17,195 nucleotides of DNA. Source: CAYSCX01 sp964429575 (GTDB lineage: Bacteria > Desulfobacterota > Binatia > Binatales > Binataceae). Every line of letters begins with the position of its first letter. Positions within the stretch are counted from its first letter, which is position 1. Where the stretch lies: assembly GCA_964429575.1 (NCBI GenBank), contig CAYSCX010000043.1, positions 1-17,195 on the forward strand. The letters run 5' to 3'. This document shows positions 6,811 to 14,030 of the stretch, piece after piece. The notes under the pieces were generated by a model. The model saw nothing but the letters and a program-made list of their open reading frames with translations. It had not been told where the DNA came from and did not search any database. The position numbers and the translations under genes are program-made.

Positions 6811-6976
6811 CCTAGCAGGCTGCTGAAAAAGCCATTTTCAACAGCCTGCTCCCTCTCTCTTATCTCCCTCTGGCCAGGGGGAGAAGATTAGGAAAGAAGC
6901 CATCTTTCACGCAGGGTGTTGAGCACGCCTCCGCGTCCGCGGCGCCATGTTCTGAGTTTCTCAACACCCTGCTAGG
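6811..6976. repeat. Dispersed inverted-repeat element, copy 2 (complete, MITE-like)
   Basis: A 166-bp non-coding element bounded by a perfect 9-bp inverted repeat, CCTAGCAGG (6811-6819) and CCTGCTAGG (6968-6976). The imperfect ends extend to 19 bp: CCTAGCAGGCTGCTGAAAA against CCTAGCAGGGTGTTGAGAA, 16 of 19 identical. Each end also forms its own hairpin: 6814-6829 with 6835-6850 (one mismatch), and GCAGGGTGTTGAG (6911-6923) with CTCAACACCCTGC (6960-6972). A TCTCCC/GGGAGA palindrome lies between. Copy 1 at the window start shares the right 101 bases. No clear target duplication or transposase was found. The right end overlaps the stop codon of the neighbouring minus-strand gene. Confidence 0.75.
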
Positions 6977-7727
6977 CGGCAATCTTCGTGGTGCCCTGCA
7001 TCGCGGGCAACTCCGGATTGCAGACGTAGCGAATCTTGGGAAGCGTGACGTCGCAGGTGGCGAAGCACGCCGAGATCGGATTGTTCACCTTCAAATAGCC
7101 GTTCGCGCGAAACGCGTCGTTGTCCAAGTGAACGACGACCGGTCGGCCGCGTTCGGCCTTGCTGAAGACGAAGTCGGGATCGACCTGCACCAATCCGAGC
7201 TTGCCGTCCTGCTTGTTGCGCGCAAGGTGCATGCTCGCGATCCATTGGACGTCGTTGCCGCCGATCGCGTCGCGGTCGAGCGATTCGATGTGCAGCACTG
7301 ACTTGCCGTCGATGGACGCGCGCCCAACCACGCGGTCGTGGCGCTGCTCGAGGGTCACCTTGCCGGGATGGACCGGGAAACCCCATCGCGCCGCCAATTC
7401 CTTGCGCGCAGCCTCACTATCGACGATCGAACGAAGCACATGAGCGCGCGGCCGGACCCCGGCGCGGCCGGCGATGCGAACCTCCGCGATCGAGAACGCA
7501 CCGACCGGGCTGTCGGGATAGTGGGTGAGGTTGAATATGCCGTACTGCGGAATCGATGGGTGCATAGTGCGCGGAATGAGCGCGTCGGCAAGTTCGTCGG
7601 TAATCTCCATGTGGATTTCGAGAACTTGCGCACCCTTCAGAATCCACTTCTCGGTGCCGAACCCATTGATGGTCGGGACCGACTCGGCCCACTTTGCCAA
7701 ATCGAGAGTGCCGAAACGTGGCGGCAT
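6972..7727 (-). CDS. Acetoacetate decarboxylase-like protein
   Basis: A 251-residue protein resembling the acetoacetate decarboxylase (ADC) superfamily, an inference from overall layout: an N-terminal beta-rich region, SPVGAFSIAEVRI (about 73-85, with Glu82 where ADC has a key glutamate) and a central WGFPVHPGKV segment (115-124). Canonical ADC has a YPKK-type motif here whose lysine forms the Schiff base; this protein has no lysine directly after the GFP, only Lys123. True decarboxylase activity is therefore doubtful, and a different reaction or binding role is likely. Its ATG shares one base with the stop of the upstream flavin oxidoreductase (TGATG), so the two are translationally coupled. 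The TAG stop lies within the right end of the repeat element. Confidence 0.72.
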   Translation of the reverse strand: MPPRFGTLDLAKWAESVPTINGFGTEKWILKGAQVLEIHMEITDELADALIPRTMHPSIPQYGIFNLTHYPDSPVGAFSIAEVRIAGRAGVRPRAHVLRSIVDSEAARKELAARWGFPVHPGKVTLEQRHDRVVGRASIDGKSVLHIESLDRDAIGGNDVQWIASMHLARNKQDGKLGLVQVDPDFVFSKAERGRPVVVHLDNDAFRANGYLKVNNPISACFATCDVTLPKIRYVCNPELPAMQGTTKIAA

Positions 7728-8839
7728 CAGCGGCCTCCCGCGGCAGCCGCAGCGTGGTCGTCAGCCGTTTTGAAGTGAGGCATCACTTCCTTGGCGAAGA
7801 GCCGGAGGCTGTTTAGCACCTGCTCCTGCGGAATGGTCTCGAGCGCGTTGAGCAGGAAGTTAACCTGGTCCACGCCGGTCGATTCCCACTTCTTCATCTC
7901 GCGAACGATGCGCGCGGGATTGCCCATCGCGATGCCCTCGGGCGCGCCGGACTCATCGCCGGGACCTGAGGCCTCCTGGCGAAGCGACGGCAGCAAGCCA
8001 AGCGTCGGATACGACTTGGACGGGTAAGCCTCGCGCGCGGCCAGAAGTTGAGCGGCGAGATAGTTGAAGGTCCCGGTGAGCCGCCTTCCGACCTTGACGC
8101 CCTCGGCATCGTCTTCGTGGCAATACAGGAAGTTGACGGAGGCGACTTTCTCATTGACGAAGGAACCAACCGGCTCGCAATTGCGAATGATGCGCCGGTA
8201 GTTTTTGACCTTGTCTTCCTGTTCCTTGAAGCCGCCGAAAGTCAGGCCGAGGCTGCCCATGCCACGCTCAGCCGCGTCGATTTCGGTGCCGGGGCTGGTG
8301 ACCGCGACCCACAGCGGCGGATGGGGCTTCTGATACGGCTTGGGCACGATGCATCGCGCGGGCATCGACCACGAACGTCCCTGGTAGGAGTAGCGCTCCT
8401 GCGTCCACATCTTGGGCAGGCAGTGGACGAACTCGTCCCAGGTCTTCTTGGTTTCGTCGGGGTTGGCGCGGAATCCGCCGAGTTCGGTCCAAGTGGCGGA
8501 GCGGCCAGTGCCGACGTCGAGGCGGCCGTGCGACAGGATGTCCAACACGGCGGTGCGCTCGGCGATTTTGATCGGATGATTGAACTCGGGCACGCAAATC
8601 ACGATGCCGTGGCCGACGCGGATGTTCTTGGTGACCATCGCGCACGCCGTCAGGAACAGCTCAGGCGCGGAGCAGTGCGAGTACTCCTCGAGGAAATGAT
8701 GCTCGACGGCGAAGACGGAATGGAAGCCGAGTTCATCGGCGAGCTTCACCTGCTCGATGCAGTTGTCATAGACGGTGCGTTCGGTCTCGCGGTTCCACGG
8801 ACGTGGAACCGAGATCTCATAGAAGATTCCGAATTTCAT
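7727..8839 (-). CDS. LLM-class flavin-dependent oxidoreductase (bacterial luciferase-like)
   Basis: A 370-residue TIM-barrel monooxygenase of the luciferase-like family, which uses reduced FMN or F420. Family-type segments include MKFGIFYEISVPRP at the start, ADELGFHSVFAVEHHF (about 34-49), VGHGIVICVPEFNHPIKIAERTAVLDILSHGRLDVGTGRS (about 75-114) and KPHPPLWVAVTSPGTEIDAAERGMGSL (about 170-196). The length is typical for the family. ATG 8839 has GGAGGTGA about four bases upstream. It is coupled by a one-base overlap to the decarboxylase-like gene downstream and follows the MFS gene by 127 bases on the same strand. Oxygenation of an organic substrate imported by the transporter is a reasonable inference; substrate and cofactor cannot be read from the sequence. 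Confidence 0.9.
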   Translation of the reverse strand: MKFGIFYEISVPRPWNRETERTVYDNCIEQVKLADELGFHSVFAVEHHFLEEYSHCSAPELFLTACAMVTKNIRVGHGIVICVPEFNHPIKIAERTAVLDILSHGRLDVGTGRSATWTELGGFRANPDETKKTWDEFVHCLPKMWTQERYSYQGRSWSMPARCIVPKPYQKPHPPLWVAVTSPGTEIDAAERGMGSLGLTFGGFKEQEDKVKNYRRIIRNCEPVGSFVNEKVASVNFLYCHEDDAEGVKVGRRLTGTFNYLAAQLLAAREAYPSKSYPTLGLLPSLRQEASGPGDESGAPEGIAMGNPARIVREMKKWESTGVDQVNFLLNALETIPQEQVLNSLRLFAKEVMPHFKTADDHAAAAAGGR

Positions 8840-8945
8840 CTGGTCACCTCCGCCATACCGGTCGTTTAGCGCAATCCGGGGGCGCTGGAAAGTCCGGCTG
8901 GGGTGCCAGACTCCCCAAAAACCAACCGTTCCATGCTACTTTACC

Positions 8946-8960
8946 GCGCCCTGAGGGCGC
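8946..8960 (-). terminator. Short GC hairpin after the MFS gene (weak terminator candidate)
   Basis: GCGCCC-TGA-GGGCGC forms a six-pair perfect stem seven bases beyond the MFS stop codon on the minus strand. The following minus-strand sequence (GGTAAAGTAGC) lacks a U run, so it may attenuate or stabilise the message without terminating it. Confidence 0.3.
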
Positions 8961-8966
8961 CAGCGC

Positions 8967-10211
8967 TCAGTCAGCCGGCTCTGCCGCGGCGTGCAGTTCG
9001 ACGCCGTGGCGCTCGCGGCCGAAGAGCGTGACGATGGCGGCGGTCGAGAGTACGCCGGCGGCGATCACCGCGAGCGCCGTCGTGTAGCCGTAGCGTTCGG
9101 AGAGGAGCGCCTCGATGTACGCGACGCTTCCGCCGAAGAGCACCCCGAGTTGATAGGCCAAACCGGAGTAAAGCCCGCGCGCCTCAGGCGGTGAGACTTC
9201 GGCGAGATGCGCGGGTATCACGCCCCACGCGCCCTGCACCATGAACTGCATCAGGAACGCGCCGATGGTCAGCACGATGATCGAACTTGGATAGATCCAG
9301 AGCGGCACGAGCAATGCGCCGAGCATCGCGGCGCTTGCGATCGCGCGGCGCCGGCCGATCAAGTCGGAGAAGTAACCGAACACGAGACCGCCAAACAGAG
9401 CGCCGAGCTGGTAGATGACGACGATGGCCGCGACGGCGCGCGGGGTGAGACCGCGCTGCTTTTCGAGAAAGGTCGGGTACATGTCCTGGGTGCCGTGCGA
9501 AATGAGGCTCATCGCGGTCATGAACACGACCAGGTAGAGAAACGACGGAAGGTTGGAGCGGATCGCGAGCAGAATTTGGCCGCGGTCAGGGCGCGTGCGC
9601 TGCCAGGTCTTCGACTCCGGGACTTTCGATCGGATGTAAATTGTCAGCAGCGCAGGGAGTCCGCCCACGAAGAACATCGCGCGCCAGCCGAAGTAGGGAA
9701 ATATGAAGAAGTACGCGGCGGCGGCGAGCAGGTAGCCGACCGCATAGCCCTCCTGAAGAATCCCGGAGAAGAAACCGCGGCGCTCCTTCGGGATCGCTTC
9801 CATCGCGAGCGACGATCCCACGCCCCATTCGCCGCCCATGCCGATTCCATAGAGCGCACGCAGCACCAGAAAGACCATGTATGTCGGCGCGAGACCGCTC
9901 AGAACCTCCACGACGGAATAGAAGATAATGTCGATCATCAGTGGCGTGCGACGGCCGTAGCGATCGGCCATCCAGCCGAAGATGAGCGCGCCAATCGGGC
10001 GGAAGGCGAGCGTGACTGTGAGCGTAAAGGCGACGTCGGCGATGGACACGCCGAAGTCCTTCGCGACCGCGGGCAAGACCATGACGAGCACGAAAAAGTC
10101 GAACGCGTCGAGGGTCCAGCCCAGGAAGCTGGCGGTAAGTGTGTGGAACGCCTCGCGTGGCGTGATTTTCCGCGCGCTGGAAAGTTCAGGTACGGCCGCG
10201 CCCGCACTCAT
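8967..10211 (-). CDS. MFS transporter, sialate/lactate:H+ symporter-like
   Basis: A 414-residue, 12-helix major facilitator protein. TM1 carries two acidic residues (WTLDAFDFF, Asp35 and Asp38), the loop 2-3 signature is GWMADRYGRR (79-88), and MGGEWGVGSSLAMEAIPKERRG with GILQEGYAVGYLLAA resembles the SHS (sialate/lactate/JEN1) and neighbouring AAHS (aromatic acid) families. A proton-coupled carboxylate importer is the likely role. ATG 10211 is preferred; an in-frame TTG at 10220 adds three residues, and neither has a clear ribosome binding site. It is first in a same-strand cluster with the luciferase-like and decarboxylase-like genes and is divergent from the amidohydrolase, suggesting one catabolic locus. 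Confidence 0.88.
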   Translation of the reverse strand: MSAGAAVPELSSARKITPREAFHTLTASFLGWTLDAFDFFVLVMVLPAVAKDFGVSIADVAFTLTVTLAFRPIGALIFGWMADRYGRRTPLMIDIIFYSVVEVLSGLAPTYMVFLVLRALYGIGMGGEWGVGSSLAMEAIPKERRGFFSGILQEGYAVGYLLAAAAYFFIFPYFGWRAMFFVGGLPALLTIYIRSKVPESKTWQRTRPDRGQILLAIRSNLPSFLYLVVFMTAMSLISHGTQDMYPTFLEKQRGLTPRAVAAIVVIYQLGALFGGLVFGYFSDLIGRRRAIASAAMLGALLVPLWIYPSSIIVLTIGAFLMQFMVQGAWGVIPAHLAEVSPPEARGLYSGLAYQLGVLFGGSVAYIEALLSERYGYTTALAVIAAGVLSTAAIVTLFGRERHGVELHAAAEPAD

Positions 10212-10325
10212 GGCGTGCAATGTTTAGTCGAATCGGCGCGGCGCGGAAAGTGCGCTCGCTTGGTCGCGCGCGCGTTATCTGCCGGTGGTACGCGACTTCC
10301 AGCGGCGAGCCGACCGCACGGCATC

Positions 10326-10355
10326 TTGAGTTAGACAAGGGCGTTGCGCGATAAG
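10326..10355 (+). promoter_or_regulatory. Possible sigma-70-type promoter for the amidohydrolase
   Basis: TTGAGT (10326-10331) and GATAAG (10350-10355) are separated by 18 bases, with four of six consensus matches each, about 45 bases before the chosen start. It lies in the 189-bp space shared with the divergent MFS gene. The match is modest and could be chance. Confidence 0.3.
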
Positions 10356-10400
10356 AACTAGACGGGGTGCGTGCTTCACCAATCGACGGAGGGCGAGTTC

Positions 10401-11528
10401 ATGTTCAACGGAATCAAAGTGATCGACGCTGACGGGCACGTGATGGAGCCCAACGAACTGTACGACCGGTACATCGATCCCAAGTTTCGCGACGACTTGG
10501 AGGAGCTGAAGCGAGTTGCCGAGACGCGCTCAGGGAAATGGTTCTTCGGCATCTTCCATCAGCTCAACACGGGGCGGCCGTTGGGCGTCGCCGAAGTGGA
10601 CAAGCCGCTGTTTCGCTCGGGACGCAAGCCGGTGGGCGAGTCGCCAGACGTGCGCGGCGGATTCGATCCGCACATCCGCATCAAGGACATGGACCGGGAG
10701 GGAATCGACGTCGCGGTGTGTTTTGCGACGGTGGTATCGAGCTTCTGCGCGCTCAAGAGCGTGGAGTTCGAGGTCGCGATGGTGCGCGCGTACCATCGGT
10801 GGCTCGCGGACTACTGTTCGGCGTACCCGGCGCGGATAAAGGGCGTCGCAGTGGTGCCGATGCGCGCGCCGGAAGTGGCGGCGGAGGCGATTCGTGCGGC
10901 GTCGAAGGAGCCGTGGTGCGTGGGTGTGTATCTATCGGGTCACATGGAAGACAAGCTGCTCGACCACCCGGCATTCGACCCGATTTGGCGGGCATGCCAG
11001 GAGGAGGACCTGCCGGCGTGTTTCCACGGCGGCACGGCGCGACCACCGTACGGCGCAGGCACATTCGAGATGGGGAATAATCTGTTCCTGCAACACTCGG
11101 CGACCAACCCGTTCGAAGTGATGCGCGCGACCGCCTCGCTCATCGGCGGCGGTGTGCTCGACCGGTTCCCGAAGTTGCGCGTCGCGTTCCTCGAGGCGGG
11201 CGTCGGCTGGCTGCCATTCTGGATGGAGCGGCTCGACGAACATTATGAGCTGATGCCCGAGTACGTGCCGTTCCTCAAGCGCAAGCCGTCGGAGGTGGTG
11301 CGGTCGGAGAACTTCTTCATCTCGTGCGACCCTGATGAGGAGACGCTGCCGTACGTGGTTGAACACGTGGGCGCCGACCATATCTTGTATGCGTCGGATT
11401 ACCCGCACTTCGATGGGCGCTATCCGTACACGGTGAAGCTCACGGCGAGCCGGGAGTCATTTGCGCCCGATGTGCCGCGCAAGATTTTGCACGACAACCC
11501 GGTGCGGCTGTACACGCGGCTTGGGTAA
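10401..11528 (+). CDS. Amidohydrolase family protein (ACMSD-like, amidohydrolase 2)
   Basis: A 375-residue metal-dependent TIM-barrel hydrolase or decarboxylase of the amidohydrolase-2 group. The N-terminal VIDADGHVMEP (7-17) is the subgroup's form of the first metal motif. CFHGG (His209) lies mid-barrel, FLEAGVGWLPFW (263-274) and YASDYPHFDG (Asp333, 330-339) supply the terminal acidic metal ligand, and KILHDNPVRLY (361-371) is the usual C-terminal helix. Related enzymes decarboxylate or hydrolyse ring-cleavage and beta-keto acids. ATG 10401 has GGAGGG seven bases upstream; the longer GTG start at 10371 lacks a site. It is divergent from the MFS-LLM-ADC cluster, so a shared substrate pathway is plausible. 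Confidence 0.9.
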   Translation: MFNGIKVIDADGHVMEPNELYDRYIDPKFRDDLEELKRVAETRSGKWFFGIFHQLNTGRPLGVAEVDKPLFRSGRKPVGESPDVRGGFDPHIRIKDMDREGIDVAVCFATVVSSFCALKSVEFEVAMVRAYHRWLADYCSAYPARIKGVAVVPMRAPEVAAEAIRAASKEPWCVGVYLSGHMEDKLLDHPAFDPIWRACQEEDLPACFHGGTARPPYGAGTFEMGNNLFLQHSATNPFEVMRATASLIGGGVLDRFPKLRVAFLEAGVGWLPFWMERLDEHYELMPEYVPFLKRKPSEVVRSENFFISCDPDEETLPYVVEHVGADHILYASDYPHFDGRYPYTVKLTASRESFAPDVPRKILHDNPVRLYTRLG

Positions 11529-11607
11529 GAAGAGCGCGGGCGAGGTCAGAATGGCGGGTGCGTTGGACGCGCTAACTTGACTGCAATTCCGAGGGCCACC
11601 TATAGTT

Positions 11608-11620
11608 GACCTCTGAGGTC
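11608..11620. promoter_or_regulatory. Perfect 13-bp palindrome upstream of nuoI (possible operator)
   Basis: GACCTC-T-GAGGTC lies in the 173-bp space between the amidohydrolase and the nuoI-like gene. Further on are GCGAGC/GCTCGC arms (about 11628-11653) and AAACCC (11654-11659) with GGGTTT (11671-11676), the last resembling a weak terminator with a TATAAA in its loop. No good -35/-10 pair was found. The regulator is unknown. Confidence 0.3.
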
Positions 11621-11701
11621 CATTAATGGCGAGCGCGATAGCTCCAGGCTCGCAAACCCCTATAAACTAAGGGTTTTCCGAACGATCCGGCACCTGAAAA
11701 G

Positions 11702-12406
11702 ATGAAGCGACGCGAGGAAATGACCTTCTGGGAGCGGCTTTACCTCCCGGAAATCCTGAAGGGCATCGCGGTGACGAACTATCACTTCGCGCGCAACCTT
11801 GCGGTGCACACTGCGCACTTGCTGGGATTGGCCAAGGGGCGCAAAGCCGCGACCACCACGCTTTATCCCGAAGAGCGCAAGTACTACCCCGACCATTTCC
11901 GCGGCAGCCATCGGTTGACGCTTCGCGAGGACGGCGCGGTGCGCTGCACGGCTTGTTTTCTGTGCGCGACGGCATGCCCCGCTCAGTGCATTTACATTGA
12001 AGCCGGCGAGTCGCCTGACCCGCTGATTGAAAAATACCCGGTGCGATACGAGATTGACACGTTGCGCTGCATCTACTGCGGGCTGTGCGTCGAGGCGTGC
12101 CCATGCGACGCGATTCGGATGGACACCTATGTTCATCCGCGCATCTGGGGCTTTGACCGCAAGGACTTTGTCGAGACCAAGGAGCAGCTGATGCACCGGT
12201 CGCGCGTGCTCGCCGAGAAGGGCCGCGACGGCAACATGCAGGAGATGCTGGAGTGGTACCGTGAACAGGAAGCCGAGGTGTACAACCCGCTTCGGCCCGA
12301 GCTGCGCACCTACGCCGAGCGCGCGCTACCCCAGCCGTGGGATGCGGACAAAAGCCCGAAGGAGCTCCCCGCGATACCGCGCCACCCGTCGCGCAACGGA
12401 GGGTAG
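11702..12406 (+). CDS. nuoI: NADH-quinone oxidoreductase subunit I-like ferredoxin
   Basis: A 234-residue protein with two 4Fe-4S motifs typical of NuoI, the complex I subunit carrying clusters N6a and N6b: Cys82, 85, 88, 92 (CTACFLCATACP) and Cys123, 126, 129, 133 (CIYCGLCVEACP). PAQCIYIEAGE and RYEIDTLRCIYCG are family signatures. An amphipathic N-terminal region would contact the membrane arm. The C-terminal tail after about residue 145 is longer than in the 160-180-residue enterobacterial proteins. No other nuo genes are within reach: the neighbours are a small membrane protein and thiC. It could serve a separately encoded complex I or another redox complex. ATG 11702 is used; ATG 11720 is an alternative, and neither has a strong ribosome binding site. 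Confidence 0.85.
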   Translation: MKRREEMTFWERLYLPEILKGIAVTNYHFARNLAVHTAHLLGLAKGRKAATTTLYPEERKYYPDHFRGSHRLTLREDGAVRCTACFLCATACPAQCIYIEAGESPDPLIEKYPVRYEIDTLRCIYCGLCVEACPCDAIRMDTYVHPRIWGFDRKDFVETKEQLMHRSRVLAEKGRDGNMQEMLEWYREQEAEVYNPLRPELRTYAERALPQPWDADKSPKELPAIPRHPSRNGG

Positions 12407-12409
12407 CCA

Positions 12410-12661
12410 ATGACGCGCGTCACGATTGCGCTGATGCTGGCCGGGTTGGCAGCGCTGGCGGTCGGATACTCGAAGGGCGTTAGTATCATTCACGGCGGCG
12501 ACGTTTTGAGCCACCTGTACTGGTCGACGGGCGCGATATTCGCCGTGCTGCTTGGCGACGTGATCGCGATCGCGCATCTGTCGCGCGCGGAGAGGATGAT
12601 TCGCGAGCTGCGGGCGCTCTGCGAGCGCAATGGAATCCAGTACGGTCAGGCGGAAGGTTGA
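12410..12661 (+). CDS. Small two-helix membrane protein, unknown function
   Basis: An 83-residue protein with two predicted membrane helices (about 3-20, and 38-57 with STGAIFAVLLGDVIAIAHL), then a charged amphipathic tail (SRAERMIRELRALCERNGIQYG). The start ATG has GGAGG seven bases upstream, and the gene begins three bases after the nuoI-like stop, so co-transcription is almost certain. I do not recognise the family. The position suggests an accessory membrane partner of the ferredoxin subunit, but nothing in the sequence proves this. Confidence 0.75.
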   Translation: MTRVTIALMLAGLAALAVGYSKGVSIIHGGDVLSHLYWSTGAIFAVLLGDVIAIAHLSRAERMIRELRALCERNGIQYGQAEG

Positions 12662-12716
12662 GCTATAGTCGTTGTCCTCAGAAGGCGCCGCCAAGGCTCC
12701 ATCAGAGGTGTTGCGC

Positions 12717-14030
12717 ATGACTCAGATTGAATCTGCACGCAAAGGGATAGTCACCCGCGAGATGACCGAAGTCGCGGAGGACGAAGGAGTGCTCGCTGAA
12801 GAGGTTCGCGCGCGAATCGCAAGCGGCGAGACGGTCATTCCGCACAACAAGCATCATGAGTTCCGCGCCATCGGAATCGGCAAAGGACTGCGCACCAAGG
12901 TTAACGCGAACATCGGCGCGTCAAACTTCCACCAGCTGCTGGAGGAGGAAGTCGAGAAGCTCTACACCGCGATTCGGTTTGGCGCCGACTCGGTGATGGA
13001 CCTTTCGACCGGCACGGACCTCGACAAGATTCGCGCGGAGCTGCTCTCGCGCGCGCCGGTGATGCTCGGCACGGTGCCGATCTACCAGGTCGCGTCCGAG
13101 CGCTCGATCATGGAACTGGAGAAGGAATTTTTCCTCGACGTGATCGAGCGGCAGGCGAAGCAGGGCGTCGATTACATGACGCTGCATTGTGGCGTCACGC
13201 GCGAGACGGTCAAGCGGCTGCGCGGCCATCAGAGGATCGAAGGAATCGTGTCGCGCGGCGGCGCGCTGCTGGCATCGTGGATCGAGCGCACCGGCAACGA
13301 AAACCCGCTCTACGAATACTTCGACGACGTGTGCGCGATACTGCGCGCGCACGACGTAACGATCTCGCTCGGCGACGGGCTCCGGCCCGGTGCGACCGGC
13401 GATGCGACCGACCGCGGGCAGTTGGCGGAGTTGCTCGTACTCGGAGAGTTGACCGAGCGTGCGCGCGCCAACGGCGTGCAGGTGATGATCGAAGGGCCGG
13501 GGCACGTGCCGCTCGATCAGATCGAAGCGAACGTCCAGCTCGAGAAGCGGGTGTGCTCGGGAGCGCCCTTCTACGTTCTGGGGCCGCTGACTTGCGACGT
13601 CGCGCCCGGCTACGATCACATCACGGGCGCGATTGGCGGCGCGATTGCGGCGGCCGCGGGCACGGATTTTCTGTGCTACGTGACGCCGGCGGAGCATCTG
13701 AGGCTCCCCGACATCGACGACGTGCGCGAAGGCGTGATCGCTACTCGAATCGCGGCGCACTCGGGCGACCTCGTGAAGGGCGTGCGCGCGGCGAAGGTCT
13801 GGAACGATCAGATGTCGCGCTATCGCAAGGCGCTCAACTGGGAAGGCATGTACGCGATGGCGATGGACCCCGACAAGGCGCGCCGATACAAGGAAGAAAG
13901 CGAAGCGGCGGGCTCGAACGTGTGCAGCATGTGCGGCTCGCTCTGCTCGATCAATGTGGACAATGCGGCGCTGAAGTTCACCAAGCGGCGCGCGCTTGCA
14001 GAGACCGAGGCTCATGCCACCGGAAGATAA
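12717..14030 (+). CDS. thiC: Phosphomethylpyrimidine synthase ThiC
   Basis: A radical-SAM enzyme that rearranges aminoimidazole ribotide to hydroxymethylpyrimidine phosphate in thiamine synthesis. The 437-residue protein is of the short ThiC type. Signatures in order: KVNANIGAS, MLGTVPIYQ, DYMTLHCGVT, SLGDGLRPG, MIEGPGHVPLDQIEANV, GPLTCDVAPGYDHITGAIGG, CYVTPAEHL. The C-terminal cluster motif is CSMCGSLC (Cys403, 406, 410), spaced CX2CX3C, one residue shorter than the CX2CX4C of the enterobacterial form. Paralogues making benzimidazole (BzaF type) are related, but no B12-ligand genes are nearby. ATG 12717 has GAGGTG at good spacing; a TTG at 12672 would extend it without support. No TPP riboswitch fits in the short leader. 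Confidence 0.93.
   Translation: MTQIESARKGIVTREMTEVAEDEGVLAEEVRARIASGETVIPHNKHHEFRAIGIGKGLRTKVNANIGASNFHQLLEEEVEKLYTAIRFGADSVMDLSTGTDLDKIRAELLSRAPVMLGTVPIYQVASERSIMELEKEFFLDVIERQAKQGVDYMTLHCGVTRETVKRLRGHQRIEGIVSRGGALLASWIERTGNENPLYEYFDDVCAILRAHDVTISLGDGLRPGATGDATDRGQLAELLVLGELTERARANGVQVMIEGPGHVPLDQIEANVQLEKRVCSGAPFYVLGPLTCDVAPGYDHITGAIGGAIAAAAGTDFLCYVTPAEHLRLPDIDDVREGVIATRIAAHSGDLVKGVRAAKVWNDQMSRYRKALNWEGMYAMAMDPDKARRYKEESEAAGSNVCSMCGSLCSINVDNAALKFTKRRALAETEAHATGR

Noticed and set aside
8048..8869. Plus-strand frame of 273 codons opposite the luciferase-like gene
   Set aside because: A shadow frame. The minus-strand protein has clear family signatures and a strong ribosome binding site.
9207..10334. 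Long plus-strand frame of 375 codons opposite the MFS gene
   Set aside because: It is rich in Arg, His and Glu without domain motifs, an expected antisense shadow of a high-GC gene. The minus-strand MFS protein is clearly real.
12662..12716. TPP riboswitch before thiC
   Set aside because: The space is only 55 bases and shows none of the conserved CTGAGA/ACCCTTTGAACCTGA-like elements.
12921..14015. Minus-strand frame of 364 codons opposite thiC
   Set aside because: It covers the same bases as an unmistakable ThiC, has no recognisable motifs, and has the biased composition of an antisense shadow.
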